This document shows positions 17,149-24,943 of a DNA stretch of 64,000 nucleotides, in pieces; position 1 is the first letter of the stretch; each line of letters begins with the position of its first letter. Made by a program: the position numbers and the translations under genes. The notes beneath the pieces are model-generated. The model made no database searches, was not told the DNA's origin, and saw nothing but the letters and a program-made list of their open reading frames with translations. Source of the stretch: Candidatus Omnitrophota bacterium (lineage in GTDB: Bacteria > Hinthialibacterota > Hinthialibacteria > Hinthialibacterales > Hinthialibacteraceae); the NCBI GenBank assembly GCA_013177805.1, contig JABLXU010000012.1, positions 38,230 to 102,229 on the forward strand, written 5' to 3'.

Positions 17149-17176
17149 TTGAAAAAAGCCGGCTATGAAGTAATAT
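17149..17176 (+). promoter_or_regulatory. Candidate sigma-70 promoter for rpmA
   Basis: TTGAAA (17149-17154) and TAATAT (17171-17176) are separated by 16 bases, about 50 bases before the rpmA start at 17227. The -10 match is moderate, so this is tentative. Confidence 0.35.
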
Positions 17177-17226
17177 CGTTCAGGAATCGGCTCATAGATT
17201 CCGAAGAATAAAAGGGAGCAAGTATC

Positions 17227-17487
17227 ATGGCGCACGTAAAAAGCGGCGGCGGCAAACAAAAAAACGGCCGTGATAGTCAATCGAAACGGTTAGGTGTTAA
17301 GCGGTTCGGCGGCCAATTTGTCAACGCGGGATCCATCCTTGTCCGCCAACGGGGAACGCGGATTCATCCGGGAATCAACGTCGGGCGCGGAGGAGACGAC
17401 ACTTTGTTCGCTTTGGCCAGCGGAATCGTGAAATTTGAAACCAAGCGGAACCGCCGGATGGTTTCCATCGTTCCCCAGCCGGAGTGA
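17227..17487 (+). CDS. rpmA: 50S ribosomal protein bL27
   Basis: 86 residues. The N-terminus [20 protein letters not shown] and [28 protein letters not shown] are the bL27 signature; the N-terminal tail reaches the peptidyl transferase centre of the large ribosomal subunit. AAAAGGGAGCA gives a good ribosome site. Unusually, rplU (bL21), which precedes rpmA in most bacteria, and obg are both missing here; the preceding gene is DUF423. A strong terminator follows at 17560. Confidence 0.97.
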   Translation: MAHVKSGGGKQKNGRDSQSKRLGVKRFGGQFVNAGSILVRQRGTRIHPGINVGRGGDDTLFALASGIVKFETKRNRRMVSIVPQPE

Positions 17488-17559
17488 ACCGGAGAGGGAG
17501 GGGTTCCTGACCGTTGGAGGGGAACCGTTTCGGCAAAATAAATATTTTATCATTCTCTA

Positions 17560-17584
17560 AAAAGCCCCGGGTTGGGGCTTTTCT
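17560..17584 (+). terminator. Intrinsic terminator after rpmA
   Basis: AAAAGCCCC and GGGGCTTTT form a 9-bp stem with a 5-base loop (GGGTT), ending in a T-rich stretch. It closes a single-gene rpmA transcript. Confidence 0.9.
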
Positions 17585-17679
17585 CATTAATATGAAAAAT
17601 TAGGCTTAATTCTACCAAGGAACGGATTCCAGAGTTACAGTATTCAGCGAAATTCCAACTTTGGGGTGGATAATAGCGC

Positions 17680-18648
17680 GTGTTACGGTTTTTGATTTTC
17701 GGTTCGGGAGCGGTGGGAACTTTGTTGGGCGGACTTCTTGCGAAGGCGGGCCACTCCGTCGTTTTTGTCGGCCGGAAATGGAACGTGGAAGCTATCCGCT
17801 CGCGGGGCATCCGGATTTCGGGCGTATGGGGATCGCACTCCATCCCACCTCAACCGGCTTTTGAGAAAATTGAAGATATTCCTAACGATTTGAGGTTATT
17901 CGATTTTATTTTCCTTACGGTAAAAGCATTCGATACACTACGGGCCATAGAGGAATGCCTGCCCGTTTTGCAAGACGTGACGCAAGTGATTTCATGCCAA
18001 AATGGTTATGGCAACTGCCAAGCCATCGCGGAAAAAATTGGATGGAACCGCACGCTTGGCGCGCGGATCATCACCGGAGTCGAGATACCCGAACCGGGAA
18101 TCATTCAGGTAACCGTCCACGCGGACGCGGTGCGTCTGGGACATTATTTGCGTGAATATCCTATGAGCCAGCTTCAAGGCATTGCGCTAACTTTGCGCGA
18201 AGCGGGAATCCCTACTGAAGCCACGGATCAACTGGAACAGTTCATTTGGGTGAAAATTCTGTATAATGCTGCATTGAATCCTTTAGGAGCCCTGTTGGGC
18301 GTGACGTACGGCGCGTTGTCGGAGGAAGCATCCACCCGGACCATTATGGATCGAATTATCAGGGAAGCGTTTGCCGTGACGGCTGCTCATGGCATCCGGT
18401 TGTTTTGGGAAACGGCGGAGGAGTACCTTCAGACTTTTTACACGAAAATGATCCCTCCAACCGCCGCGCATTATCCCTCCATGTTGCGGGATTTGCAAAA
18501 AGGCCGAATGACCGAAATCAACGCGCTCAATGGTGCGGTAACCCAGCTGGGACGAGAAAAGCAGATTCCTACGCCGGTGAATGACACTCTCGTTTCTTTG
18601 ATCCATTTTCGTGAAATCCATTCTCGTGAGCAGCGCAAATCAGGATGA
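17680..18648 (+). CDS. panE: Ketopantoate reductase-like protein
   Basis: 322 residues of the PanE/ApbA family, which reduces 2-dehydropantoate to pantoate with NADPH for coenzyme A synthesis. The N-terminal Rossmann motif is FGSGAVGTLLGGLLAKAGH (residues 7-25), then LTVKAFDT with the conserved Lys, SCQNGYGN, and the C-terminal helical domain with WVKILYNAALNPLGALLG. The start is GTG at 17680. The stop overlaps the next gene by 4 bp (ATGA), so the enzyme is translated together with a branched-polyamine synthase. Because paralogues of PanE act on other 2-oxo acids, the pathway is likely but not certain. Confidence 0.85.
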   Translation: MLRFLIFGSGAVGTLLGGLLAKAGHSVVFVGRKWNVEAIRSRGIRISGVWGSHSIPPQPAFEKIEDIPNDLRLFDFIFLTVKAFDTLRAIEECLPVLQDVTQVISCQNGYGNCQAIAEKIGWNRTLGARIITGVEIPEPGIIQVTVHADAVRLGHYLREYPMSQLQGIALTLREAGIPTEATDQLEQFIWVKILYNAALNPLGALLGVTYGALSEEASTRTIMDRIIREAFAVTAAHGIRLFWETAEEYLQTFYTKMIPPTAAHYPSMLRDLQKGRMTEINALNGAVTQLGREKQIPTPVNDTLVSLIHFREIHSREQRKSG

Positions 18649-19862
18649 ATCCGAATCTTAAAAATCCGTCTCCCCCGGAAGCTGTCCGTTGGCTGCAGGA
18701 AATCGCACAGGCCGTTTCCCTACGGGAGGGAGTCGAAGGTGTGGCCCGGGCGTTATGGACGGTATACGCATCCAAAATCCCCTCCACCCGGGAATGGTCC
18801 CGCCAGTTGCACATCCCGGTTCCCGTTTTGGCGGCTTTGAGGCGGGAGTTGGAAAAACGGGATATCCTTACTCCGGGAGAAGGATTGCGCCTCTCGCCCG
18901 CGGGGGCAAAACGGCTTGAGGAGTGGTTTGGGCGGCATGAACCGGTGAGCCAAACCTGCCCCGCCTGCCAAGGCCGCGGCCGGATTCTGCCTCCAGAAGC
19001 CTACCCCCTCTTGGAAGAATTCCGTGACTTCTGCGTCCGCCGCCCCGCCGTGGATGTCACCCTCGACCAAAGCCACGCCACCCCGGAAACCGGTATTCGC
19101 AAGGCCCTTTATCTGCTGGAAAATGGACTGCTGGGGCAATCCCTGTTTTTCGCGGGAGATGACGATTTCATTTCGCTGGCCTGTTGGCTGGCGCGGAAAC
19201 GTTTTTTGCCTGATCCGAACCAATGGAAGCCGATCCAGGTGATCGACATCGACCCGCGTTACTTGGACGTGATCTCCGAACTATCGGAAGGGGCGATCCA
19301 AGTCCAAGTTCAGGATGTGCGGGAAGACTGGCCGGCTGAATGGAAAGATAACTTTCACGTGGCCCTGACCGATCCCGCCTACACGGAGAATGCCATTGCC
19401 GTGTTTTCCGCCCGGTGTCACCATGTCCTGCGCCGGGGAGGCATTTTATTGCTCTCCATGCCCCTGCCTGATGGTTCCTCTCTGGCGGGCATTGAATCCA
19501 ATTGGCTGGGCATGGGGTGGGCCATTCGCGAAATTCTTCCCCGGTTTAACGAATACGAGGGTGCTTCCATCCACGCACACCAGTCCTGCCTCTTTATTTG
19601 CGAAAAGGTTTTTGACTTGCCACCTGAAAAATCGCTTCCGTTGCGTTATACTCCTTTTTATACAGGAGATATCCGCCCGCCGGGGGCGGATTACGAATGC
19701 GCCCTGTGCGAATTCATCATTTCCGTCGGGCCGGGCCGGGAATTTAACACTATTCAGGCCTTGAAAGAAGCAGGGTGTCCGGAGTGTGGCTATACCTCGT
19801 TCCGCCGCCGGGGAAGTGAAAAATCCGCCGCCGGGGAAGCGGGGAATCCGGACGGGGCCTGA
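18645..19862 (+). CDS. bpsA: N4-bis(aminopropyl)spermidine synthase-like protein
   Basis: 405 residues resembling BpsA of hyperthermophilic archaea, which adds aminopropyl groups from decarboxylated S-adenosylmethionine to spermidine to make branched polyamines. Layout: an N-terminal winged helix (about 15-90), a CPACQGRG pair, then the family block LDQSHATPETGIRKAL and FAGDDDFISLACW (family GDDD motif, about 170), VIDIDPRY, and TDPAYT (about 243; most relatives have DPPYT). The C-terminus adds a CALC ... CPEC pair that should bind zinc. ATG 18645 overlaps the panE stop by 4 bp. Presence in a bacterium is uncommon but known in thermophiles; activity is inferred. Confidence 0.8.
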   Translation: MNPNLKNPSPPEAVRWLQEIAQAVSLREGVEGVARALWTVYASKIPSTREWSRQLHIPVPVLAALRRELEKRDILTPGEGLRLSPAGAKRLEEWFGRHEPVSQTCPACQGRGRILPPEAYPLLEEFRDFCVRRPAVDVTLDQSHATPETGIRKALYLLENGLLGQSLFFAGDDDFISLACWLARKRFLPDPNQWKPIQVIDIDPRYLDVISELSEGAIQVQVQDVREDWPAEWKDNFHVALTDPAYTENAIAVFSARCHHVLRRGGILLLSMPLPDGSSLAGIESNWLGMGWAIREILPRFNEYEGASIHAHQSCLFICEKVFDLPPEKSLPLRYTPFYTGDIRPPGADYECALCEFIISVGPGREFNTIQALKEAGCPECGYTSFRRRGSEKSAAGEAGNPDGA

Positions 19863-19978
19863 CGCGGAGCAATCCCGTCCAGCAACGAGTCGGCCGGTTG
19901 CGGGATCAACAACAAAAACCAAACAGAAATTCATTTAACCCAAAGCGCGCAAAAACCAAAGACGCGGGGAGAGGAAAA

Positions 19979-22420
19979 ATGGGAAACAAAATGAAAGCCA
20001 TCGTGTTAATCGCGGCCGCGGTGGGAATTGTCGCTATGCTCAATCTGTTCGTCTTCGGGCCGATCAAGAAGGACTGGGATGAATACAATCAGCGGCTCAG
20101 CACTTTGAAGAACGAATACCGGAGCATTGTCCAACAGGTATCCGGGGAGGAAAGCAGTGAATCCCGGTCGCAGCCGATTGTCACCCGGATTGATGAAGTC
20201 ATCAACGCCATCCAAACCCAAAACCAAATCGCCCGAAGCGGTTTTGAACGATTGGACAAACAACTCAAGATCATCGAGCGGTACGATCCGACCAAAAATT
20301 ATGTCAACGAAGTCCTCAACCAGATCGACCTGATGAAAAAGTTGGAAGCCAACAGCACCAGCACTAAGTTGTCTGTCAGCCGGTCCTGGGGAGTAGACGG
20401 CGGCTTGCGCGAGGGACGTTTCGGCACCGGTTTTCGCGCCTCGGGTGGACGCTCCATGGCTTACGCCAATCTCGATTCCAAACCGGTGATCAATCCCCGG
20501 CAAGGGACGCTGGAATTTTTCGTCAAACCGGAATGGGATCCCAATGATCCGGAAGTGCACCACAAGTGTATGCTGATCGCCATTGACAGCCGTAAAATGA
20601 GCCGCGACGAAATCGCCACCCGGATGGAACAAGACCAGGCGGCGAACGCCGATGCCCAAAGCGGCATGAGCGCGCCCATGACTAAAATGAGCATCCAAGC
20701 GATGCTGCCCCTTGGGGCCGGCCCCTTCCAGCGGGACAGTTTATTGGCCGTATACAAAGGGGAAGGGCCCACGCTCAGTTTTGAACTCCGCGACTACGTG
20801 AAACCGCCCAGCATCGTGACGGCGATGATCTCGGACTGGAAGGAAGGGCAGTGGTATCACATCGCCGTCGTGTGGGAAGCCAAGCGGCAGGCCCTGTACA
20901 TCAACGGCCAAAACAAGGGACTGCCCATCGGGGCCGGCCTGTCGATCCGGGACGCCCGGGACGTGGAAGATGAACTGCTGCTCGGCGGCGGCATGGGGAT
21001 GGGTGGCATGGGCATGATGGGGATGGGCGGCATGGGCATGATGGGTATGGGGATGATGGGCATGGGCATGGGGATGATGGGCATGGGGGGTATGGGCATG
21101 ATGGGCATGGGGGGTATGTCCAGCCGTCTAGGTACCTCCGCCGGCCAAACCCTGACCAGCAACATCTCCCTTCCCTCGGTGTTGTCAGGCATTTACCTGG
21201 GGACCGACGAAGCCGGTGGCTTCACCGCCGACTGCACCTTCGATGACTTGCGGATTCAGGATCGCGTGAACGTGGGATTCGATCTCCAGAACGAACTGCG
21301 GGCCACGGAATCGACTACCCTGCTGGATCATTTCGAGGATGAAGTCCCCGAGCCCGTGCAACTCCCCATGCTGCTGGCGGAAATGGACCAATATCAGCGT
21401 CTGAAGAGCACCGGGACCATCAATCCAGCGGTGCGGGAAGGATATGAAAACCGGTACAAACTGCTGAAACATACCTTGGGGATCAACGACAAGTTCCTAT
21501 CCACGGACTCAACCATCCGCACGATCCGGGAACTGTACTGTCTGAATTACATCCGCCAACACACGAACAAAAGTTTCGAGGAACTATTTGGTTTATTCCA
21601 AATCAGTCCCGAAATCACGAAAAACGATTCCCCTCAGCTGCACAAGATTCTGGAGTTCCAAAAACTGTGCTACGACTTGGCCCAGATAGCGGTCGAAGAC
21701 CGATTGAAAGCCATTAACGAGATCATCTTCAAGGGTCAGGGCTATAATGTCACCGATGAAGAACTGCAAACCGCCTTCCGGAACCAACGGCAGCAGCTGT
21801 TTAACGATCTCTTCGGGCCGGATAACCTCCTGGTGCGGTACGGGTATGCCGGCGGTTACGGCATGTTCGGCGGCATGGGGATGATGGGCCCCATGGGCAT
21901 GGGGATGATGGGCCCCATGGGTATGGGCATGATGGGCCCCATGGGCATGGGGGGCATGGGAATCGGCATGGCCGCCATGATGGGGCCACTGTACGATCCG
22001 GACAGCGGCAGAGAACTTTCCAAAAAAGAAGTGGAAGAGTTGCTCCAGAAAATCGAAGACATGAAGCAAAAGTTGAAGGTCTTCAATAAGTACATGAAAG
22101 ATGGGCTTATTCCCCCTGAAGTGATCGAAGAATTCAACAAACAAAAAGAGCAATCCAACGAAGATTACTATATCAAACGCGCCGTTACCTTGAATTTGGA
22201 CGCTGATTACCGGTCCGTCATGAAATACATGTACGATTTGGAATACGGCCCCCGGATTATCACTATTAACAGTATTAAAATCGATAACCGGGACAACGAC
22301 TTGGTTAACGTGGTGATGGATGTGGAAAGCCACTCCTTGAAAAACGTTTTGGAGGAAGAAGAAACTCTTGAATCACCGGAAACCGCGGCCGCGGCGGCCA
22401 CCGTGGGCTTGAACCGGTAA
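19979..22420 (+). CDS. PilO-like membrane protein with LamG domain and two Met-Gly tracts
   Basis: 813 residues. A membrane segment (about 5-25) is followed by a coiled coil (KKDWDEYNQRLSTLKNEYRSIVQQ), as in GspM/PilO. Next comes a LamG/concanavalin-like domain (about 120-460: GTLEFFVKPEW, QWYHIAVVWE, ALYINGQ, CTFDDLRI) that is split by a Met-Gly tract (about 334-380). A second Met-Gly-Pro tract is at about 625-670. The last 100 residues (AVTLNLDADYRSVMKYMYDLEYGPRIITINSIKI) match the PilO C-terminal fold. ATG 19979 has GGGGAGAGG upstream; the ORF's earlier TTG has none. No pilM, pilN or pilQ is beside it, so a role in a pilus or secretion inner-membrane complex is inference. Confidence 0.7.
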   Translation: MGNKMKAIVLIAAAVGIVAMLNLFVFGPIKKDWDEYNQRLSTLKNEYRSIVQQVSGEESSESRSQPIVTRIDEVINAIQTQNQIARSGFERLDKQLKIIERYDPTKNYVNEVLNQIDLMKKLEANSTSTKLSVSRSWGVDGGLREGRFGTGFRASGGRSMAYANLDSKPVINPRQGTLEFFVKPEWDPNDPEVHHKCMLIAIDSRKMSRDEIATRMEQDQAANADAQSGMSAPMTKMSIQAMLPLGAGPFQRDSLLAVYKGEGPTLSFELRDYVKPPSIVTAMISDWKEGQWYHIAVVWEAKRQALYINGQNKGLPIGAGLSIRDARDVEDELLLGGGMGMGGMGMMGMGGMGMMGMGMMGMGMGMMGMGGMGMMGMGGMSSRLGTSAGQTLTSNISLPSVLSGIYLGTDEAGGFTADCTFDDLRIQDRVNVGFDLQNELRATESTTLLDHFEDEVPEPVQLPMLLAEMDQYQRLKSTGTINPAVREGYENRYKLLKHTLGINDKFLSTDSTIRTIRELYCLNYIRQHTNKSFEELFGLFQISPEITKNDSPQLHKILEFQKLCYDLAQIAVEDRLKAINEIIFKGQGYNVTDEELQTAFRNQRQQLFNDLFGPDNLLVRYGYAGGYGMFGGMGMMGPMGMGMMGPMGMGMMGPMGMGGMGIGMAAMMGPLYDPDSGRELSKKEVEELLQKIEDMKQKLKVFNKYMKDGLIPPEVIEEFNKQKEQSNEDYYIKRAVTLNLDADYRSVMKYMYDLEYGPRIITINSIKIDNRDNDLVNVVMDVESHSLKNVLEEEETLESPETAAAAATVGLNR
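20983..21120 (+). repeat. Met-Gly coding repeat 1
   Basis: About 46 codons of alternating ATG and GG(N) (ATGGGGATGGGTGGCATGGG type) inside the LamG domain of the 19979 gene. Unit size varies between 6 and 15 bases, so it can change length by slippage in frame. Confidence 0.85.
21850..21985 (+). repeat. Met-Gly-Pro coding repeat 2
   Basis: A second Met-Gly stretch in the same gene, built from ATGATGGGCCCCATGGGCAT units of about 30 bases repeated three times, coding MMGPMGMGMM. Reading frame is kept on both sides. Confidence 0.85.
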
Positions 22421-22586
22421 TCGCGGCCGGGTGGATCCGGGGCCGTTTGTTCGGTGCCAAACCTGCAAGCCGAAGCAGAAATGGGTGTACCGCGCGCAAG
22501 GCAGAAGCGAAGACTGTCTCTAGAATTTCCGATTCTCAACGGGATTCGATGGCCATGGGAGGGGTCGTCAGAGGAGAATCATTTCG

Positions 22587-22630
22587 TTTTCCCTTTCCCG
22601 CCGGGAAAAGGGATGAGTTGAGGGTAATCC
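22587..22630 (+). repeat. Degenerate palindromic repeat core
   Basis: CCCTTTCCC-GCC-GGGAAAAGGG stem followed by ATGAGTTGAGGG, a worn copy of the core seen at 8805 and 35589. The 380-bp gap 22421-22801 holds nothing else I can name. Confidence 0.45.
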
Positions 22631-22801
22631 TAACATAAGCGCCGTCTATACCGGCCTTACACCAACGGGGTGGTGGAAAAAGCCGATTCATCTCAGACAA
22701 AAGTCCTGCCGCCACTGGCTTCTTCTGGATTGACTGGGATGAAATGGGTTTTTTCCTTCGGATGCCGTGGCCGGAGGGGCCGCCGATTGGAAGGAGAAAA
22801 A

Positions 22802-24265
22802 ATGCCGATATTCGTGTTTCCCTGGTCAATTCGTCTGATTCTCTTTGGCCTGGCAAGCGTTTTCGCTATGCCCTCCGCTTCCGCCTCCCTGGAATCGGAT
22901 CTCAATGCCCTGTTCACGAAATCTCTTCCCCAAGCGGTATGGAGCATCCAGGTGGACAATCTGGAAGAAGAAGAGAATCTCTTCGCCCTGACTCCACAAC
23001 GCAGCTTAATTCCCGCGTCTAACATGAAAATCGTGGTTTGCGCCGCCGCTCTATTGCGGTTGAAACCGGATTTCCGCTATCAAACCGGCCTGTGGGTCAG
23101 CGGGAAGCAATCCGGTTCCACTCTGGAGGGCGACCTGATCGTGGTGGGTTCCGGCGATCCCAGCATCGGGGGCCGTTTCAACGGGAACGATGTCACCGCC
23201 CTGTTCCGCCAGTGGGCGGGAGTGCTCAAACAGAATAATATTCTTCGCGTCACCGGGGATGTCATCGGCGTCGATGATGTTTTCGACGATATCCGTCACG
23301 GATTGAACTGGCATCCGGACAACTTTCTGGATTGGTTCGCGGCTGAAGTCAGCGCCCTCTCATTCAACGACGCCTGCGTGGATATCATCGTGGAAGGAGC
23401 GGCGAAAGCAGGAACGCCGGCAACGGTCCGCACCAATCCTCCCACCCAGTATTTGTTTTTATCCCCCTCGGTCATGACCGTGGCCACCGCCAAAAGCGAA
23501 AAGGGAGTGGCTATCCGCCGTTCCAACGACGATCTCGGACTCACCATTCAGGGATCGATCCGGACCAACCGTTCCTCTCTTCATTACGCGGCGGTGCCCA
23601 ATCCAACTCTCTATTTCGTTTCCGTGCTGCGCGAAGTGCTGCAAGCGGAAGGCATCACCGTGGAGGGCGCAGCCAAAGACGCCGATGACGTGCCGGCACT
23701 GCCCGCGCAAAAAACCTGGCGCCTGCTCCATGTGCACGAATCCCCCCCCTTGAGCGCGCTGGTCAATGTGTGTCTCAAGAACAGCCAGAATCTTTACGCC
23801 GAGCATCTGCTGAAAACTCTCGGCTATCACGAATATGGGACGGGCAGTTGGGAAATGGGCGTGCTGGCGATGAAGGACATTCTGAACGAACACGGCTGCA
23901 ATCTGGATTCCCAATTCATCGCCGACGGTTCCGGCCTTTCGCGGGAAAACCGCTTGAGCGCCCAATCGTTGATTCAGGTCCTGCGCGTGATCTCCAATTC
24001 GCCGTACAAAGATTTGTTCCAGGAAGCGCTGCCCCGTTCCGGCGTCGATGGCACCCTCAAACGGCGGCTGAATGGCCCTTCCACCAACGGCCGCATCTTC
24101 GCCAAAACCGGCACATTGAATGGAGTTCGCTCGCTTTCCGGGTATCTCAACGCCAAAAGCGGGAAAACCTATGTTTTCTCCATGTTAGGCAATTCAACCC
24201 GGGGAGCGCAGCAGATGAGCGGCATGATGGACCAGGCCCTTGAATTGATCGCTTCCCAAGGCTGA
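22802..24265 (+). CDS. dacB: D-alanyl-D-alanine carboxypeptidase/endopeptidase (PBP4, peptidase S13)
   Basis: 487 residues with a signal peptide (FPWSIRLILFGLASVFAMPSASA). The three penicillin-binding motifs are present: Ser73-x-x-Lys76 in PASNMK, SQN in LKNSQNLYAEHLLK and KTG in IFAKTGTLNGVRSLSG. The long insertion between motifs one and two (GDLIVVGSGDPSIGGRF, ALSFNDACVDI) is typical of the S13/PBP4 group. It cuts D-Ala-D-Ala bonds or cross-links of peptidoglycan in the periplasm. AAGGAG precedes ATG 22802; the frame upstream to 22670 has no ribosome site. Stands alone. Confidence 0.95.
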   Translation: MPIFVFPWSIRLILFGLASVFAMPSASASLESDLNALFTKSLPQAVWSIQVDNLEEEENLFALTPQRSLIPASNMKIVVCAAALLRLKPDFRYQTGLWVSGKQSGSTLEGDLIVVGSGDPSIGGRFNGNDVTALFRQWAGVLKQNNILRVTGDVIGVDDVFDDIRHGLNWHPDNFLDWFAAEVSALSFNDACVDIIVEGAAKAGTPATVRTNPPTQYLFLSPSVMTVATAKSEKGVAIRRSNDDLGLTIQGSIRTNRSSLHYAAVPNPTLYFVSVLREVLQAEGITVEGAAKDADDVPALPAQKTWRLLHVHESPPLSALVNVCLKNSQNLYAEHLLKTLGYHEYGTGSWEMGVLAMKDILNEHGCNLDSQFIADGSGLSRENRLSAQSLIQVLRVISNSPYKDLFQEALPRSGVDGTLKRRLNGPSTNGRIFAKTGTLNGVRSLSGYLNAKSGKTYVFSMLGNSTRGAQQMSGMMDQALELIASQG

Positions 24266-24282
24266 ACCGCCGGTTCCTTCGT

Positions 24283-24759
24283 TTACGGCGTGGCGCTGCC
24301 CAAGCGCTTGAGAGACTGGACAAAGTCGATGGCGGCGGTTTGGATCAATTCGTCCCGTTTTTGCGCGTAGTCTCGCATCTGGGGCTGAATAACCCGGTGA
24401 AAGGATTTGAGCAATTGGACCGTGACATCTTCGCAGAAGCGGCGGAGGAGGGCCTCGACGCGCAGATGGTACTGCTCCCCGTAGATTTTCTTCTGCTCGG
24501 TCCCGCCTGTGAACAGGGCTTGGTGAAACCGGTCCCAATGCTCCGGAAAATCATCGAGCAAGCGGAGGATTTTGAACTTGGTGATTAAATCCCGTTTCAA
24601 GGGAGCGCCGTCGATCATAAAGGATTCGTTGTTTTCATAGGGATAGACGATGTCATCGATCAGACGGGCAAAAGGAAGATGGGTCATGATCAAAGGCCGC
24701 CAGTAACCTTTGGCCTCGGCATAGATGGCAAACTTTTGGATTTCCTTTGTTCTGGGCAT
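24283..24759 (-). CDS. Conserved-looking protein of unknown function
   Basis: 158 residues, no signal peptide or membrane segment. The sequence is helix-rich with many Arg, Phe and Tyr (HLPFARLIDDIVYPYEN, KILRLLDDFPEHWDRFHQALF, HLRVEALLRRFCEDVTVQLLKSFHRVIQPQMRDYAQKRDELIQ). The composition and normal codon pattern argue for a real gene; it ends 17 bp from the convergent dacB stop. I do not recognise a family. Confidence 0.6.
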   Translation of the reverse strand: MPRTKEIQKFAIYAEAKGYWRPLIMTHLPFARLIDDIVYPYENNESFMIDGAPLKRDLITKFKILRLLDDFPEHWDRFHQALFTGGTEQKKIYGEQYHLRVEALLRRFCEDVTVQLLKSFHRVIQPQMRDYAQKRDELIQTAAIDFVQSLKRLGSATP

Positions 24760-24943
24760 GGCCGGCTTTCTCCCGTTGATTCATTATTCCTCGAATGTGG
24801 ATACGCTCAAAGACATTCCGGAATCCCAGCAGGGAAATTCATGGAGTCTCTTTTTGCGTGTGATACAATACCCGAATTCATGATCCTTTGCCGGATTGGC
24901 TCCAGACTTATTTTGACAATCCGCGGAATGATATCTGGACGAT

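Noticed and set aside
20983..21985. ATG/GG repeats considered as a minisatellite or CRISPR-like array
   Set aside because: No constant unit and spacer; in-frame Met-Gly codons within an intact gene.
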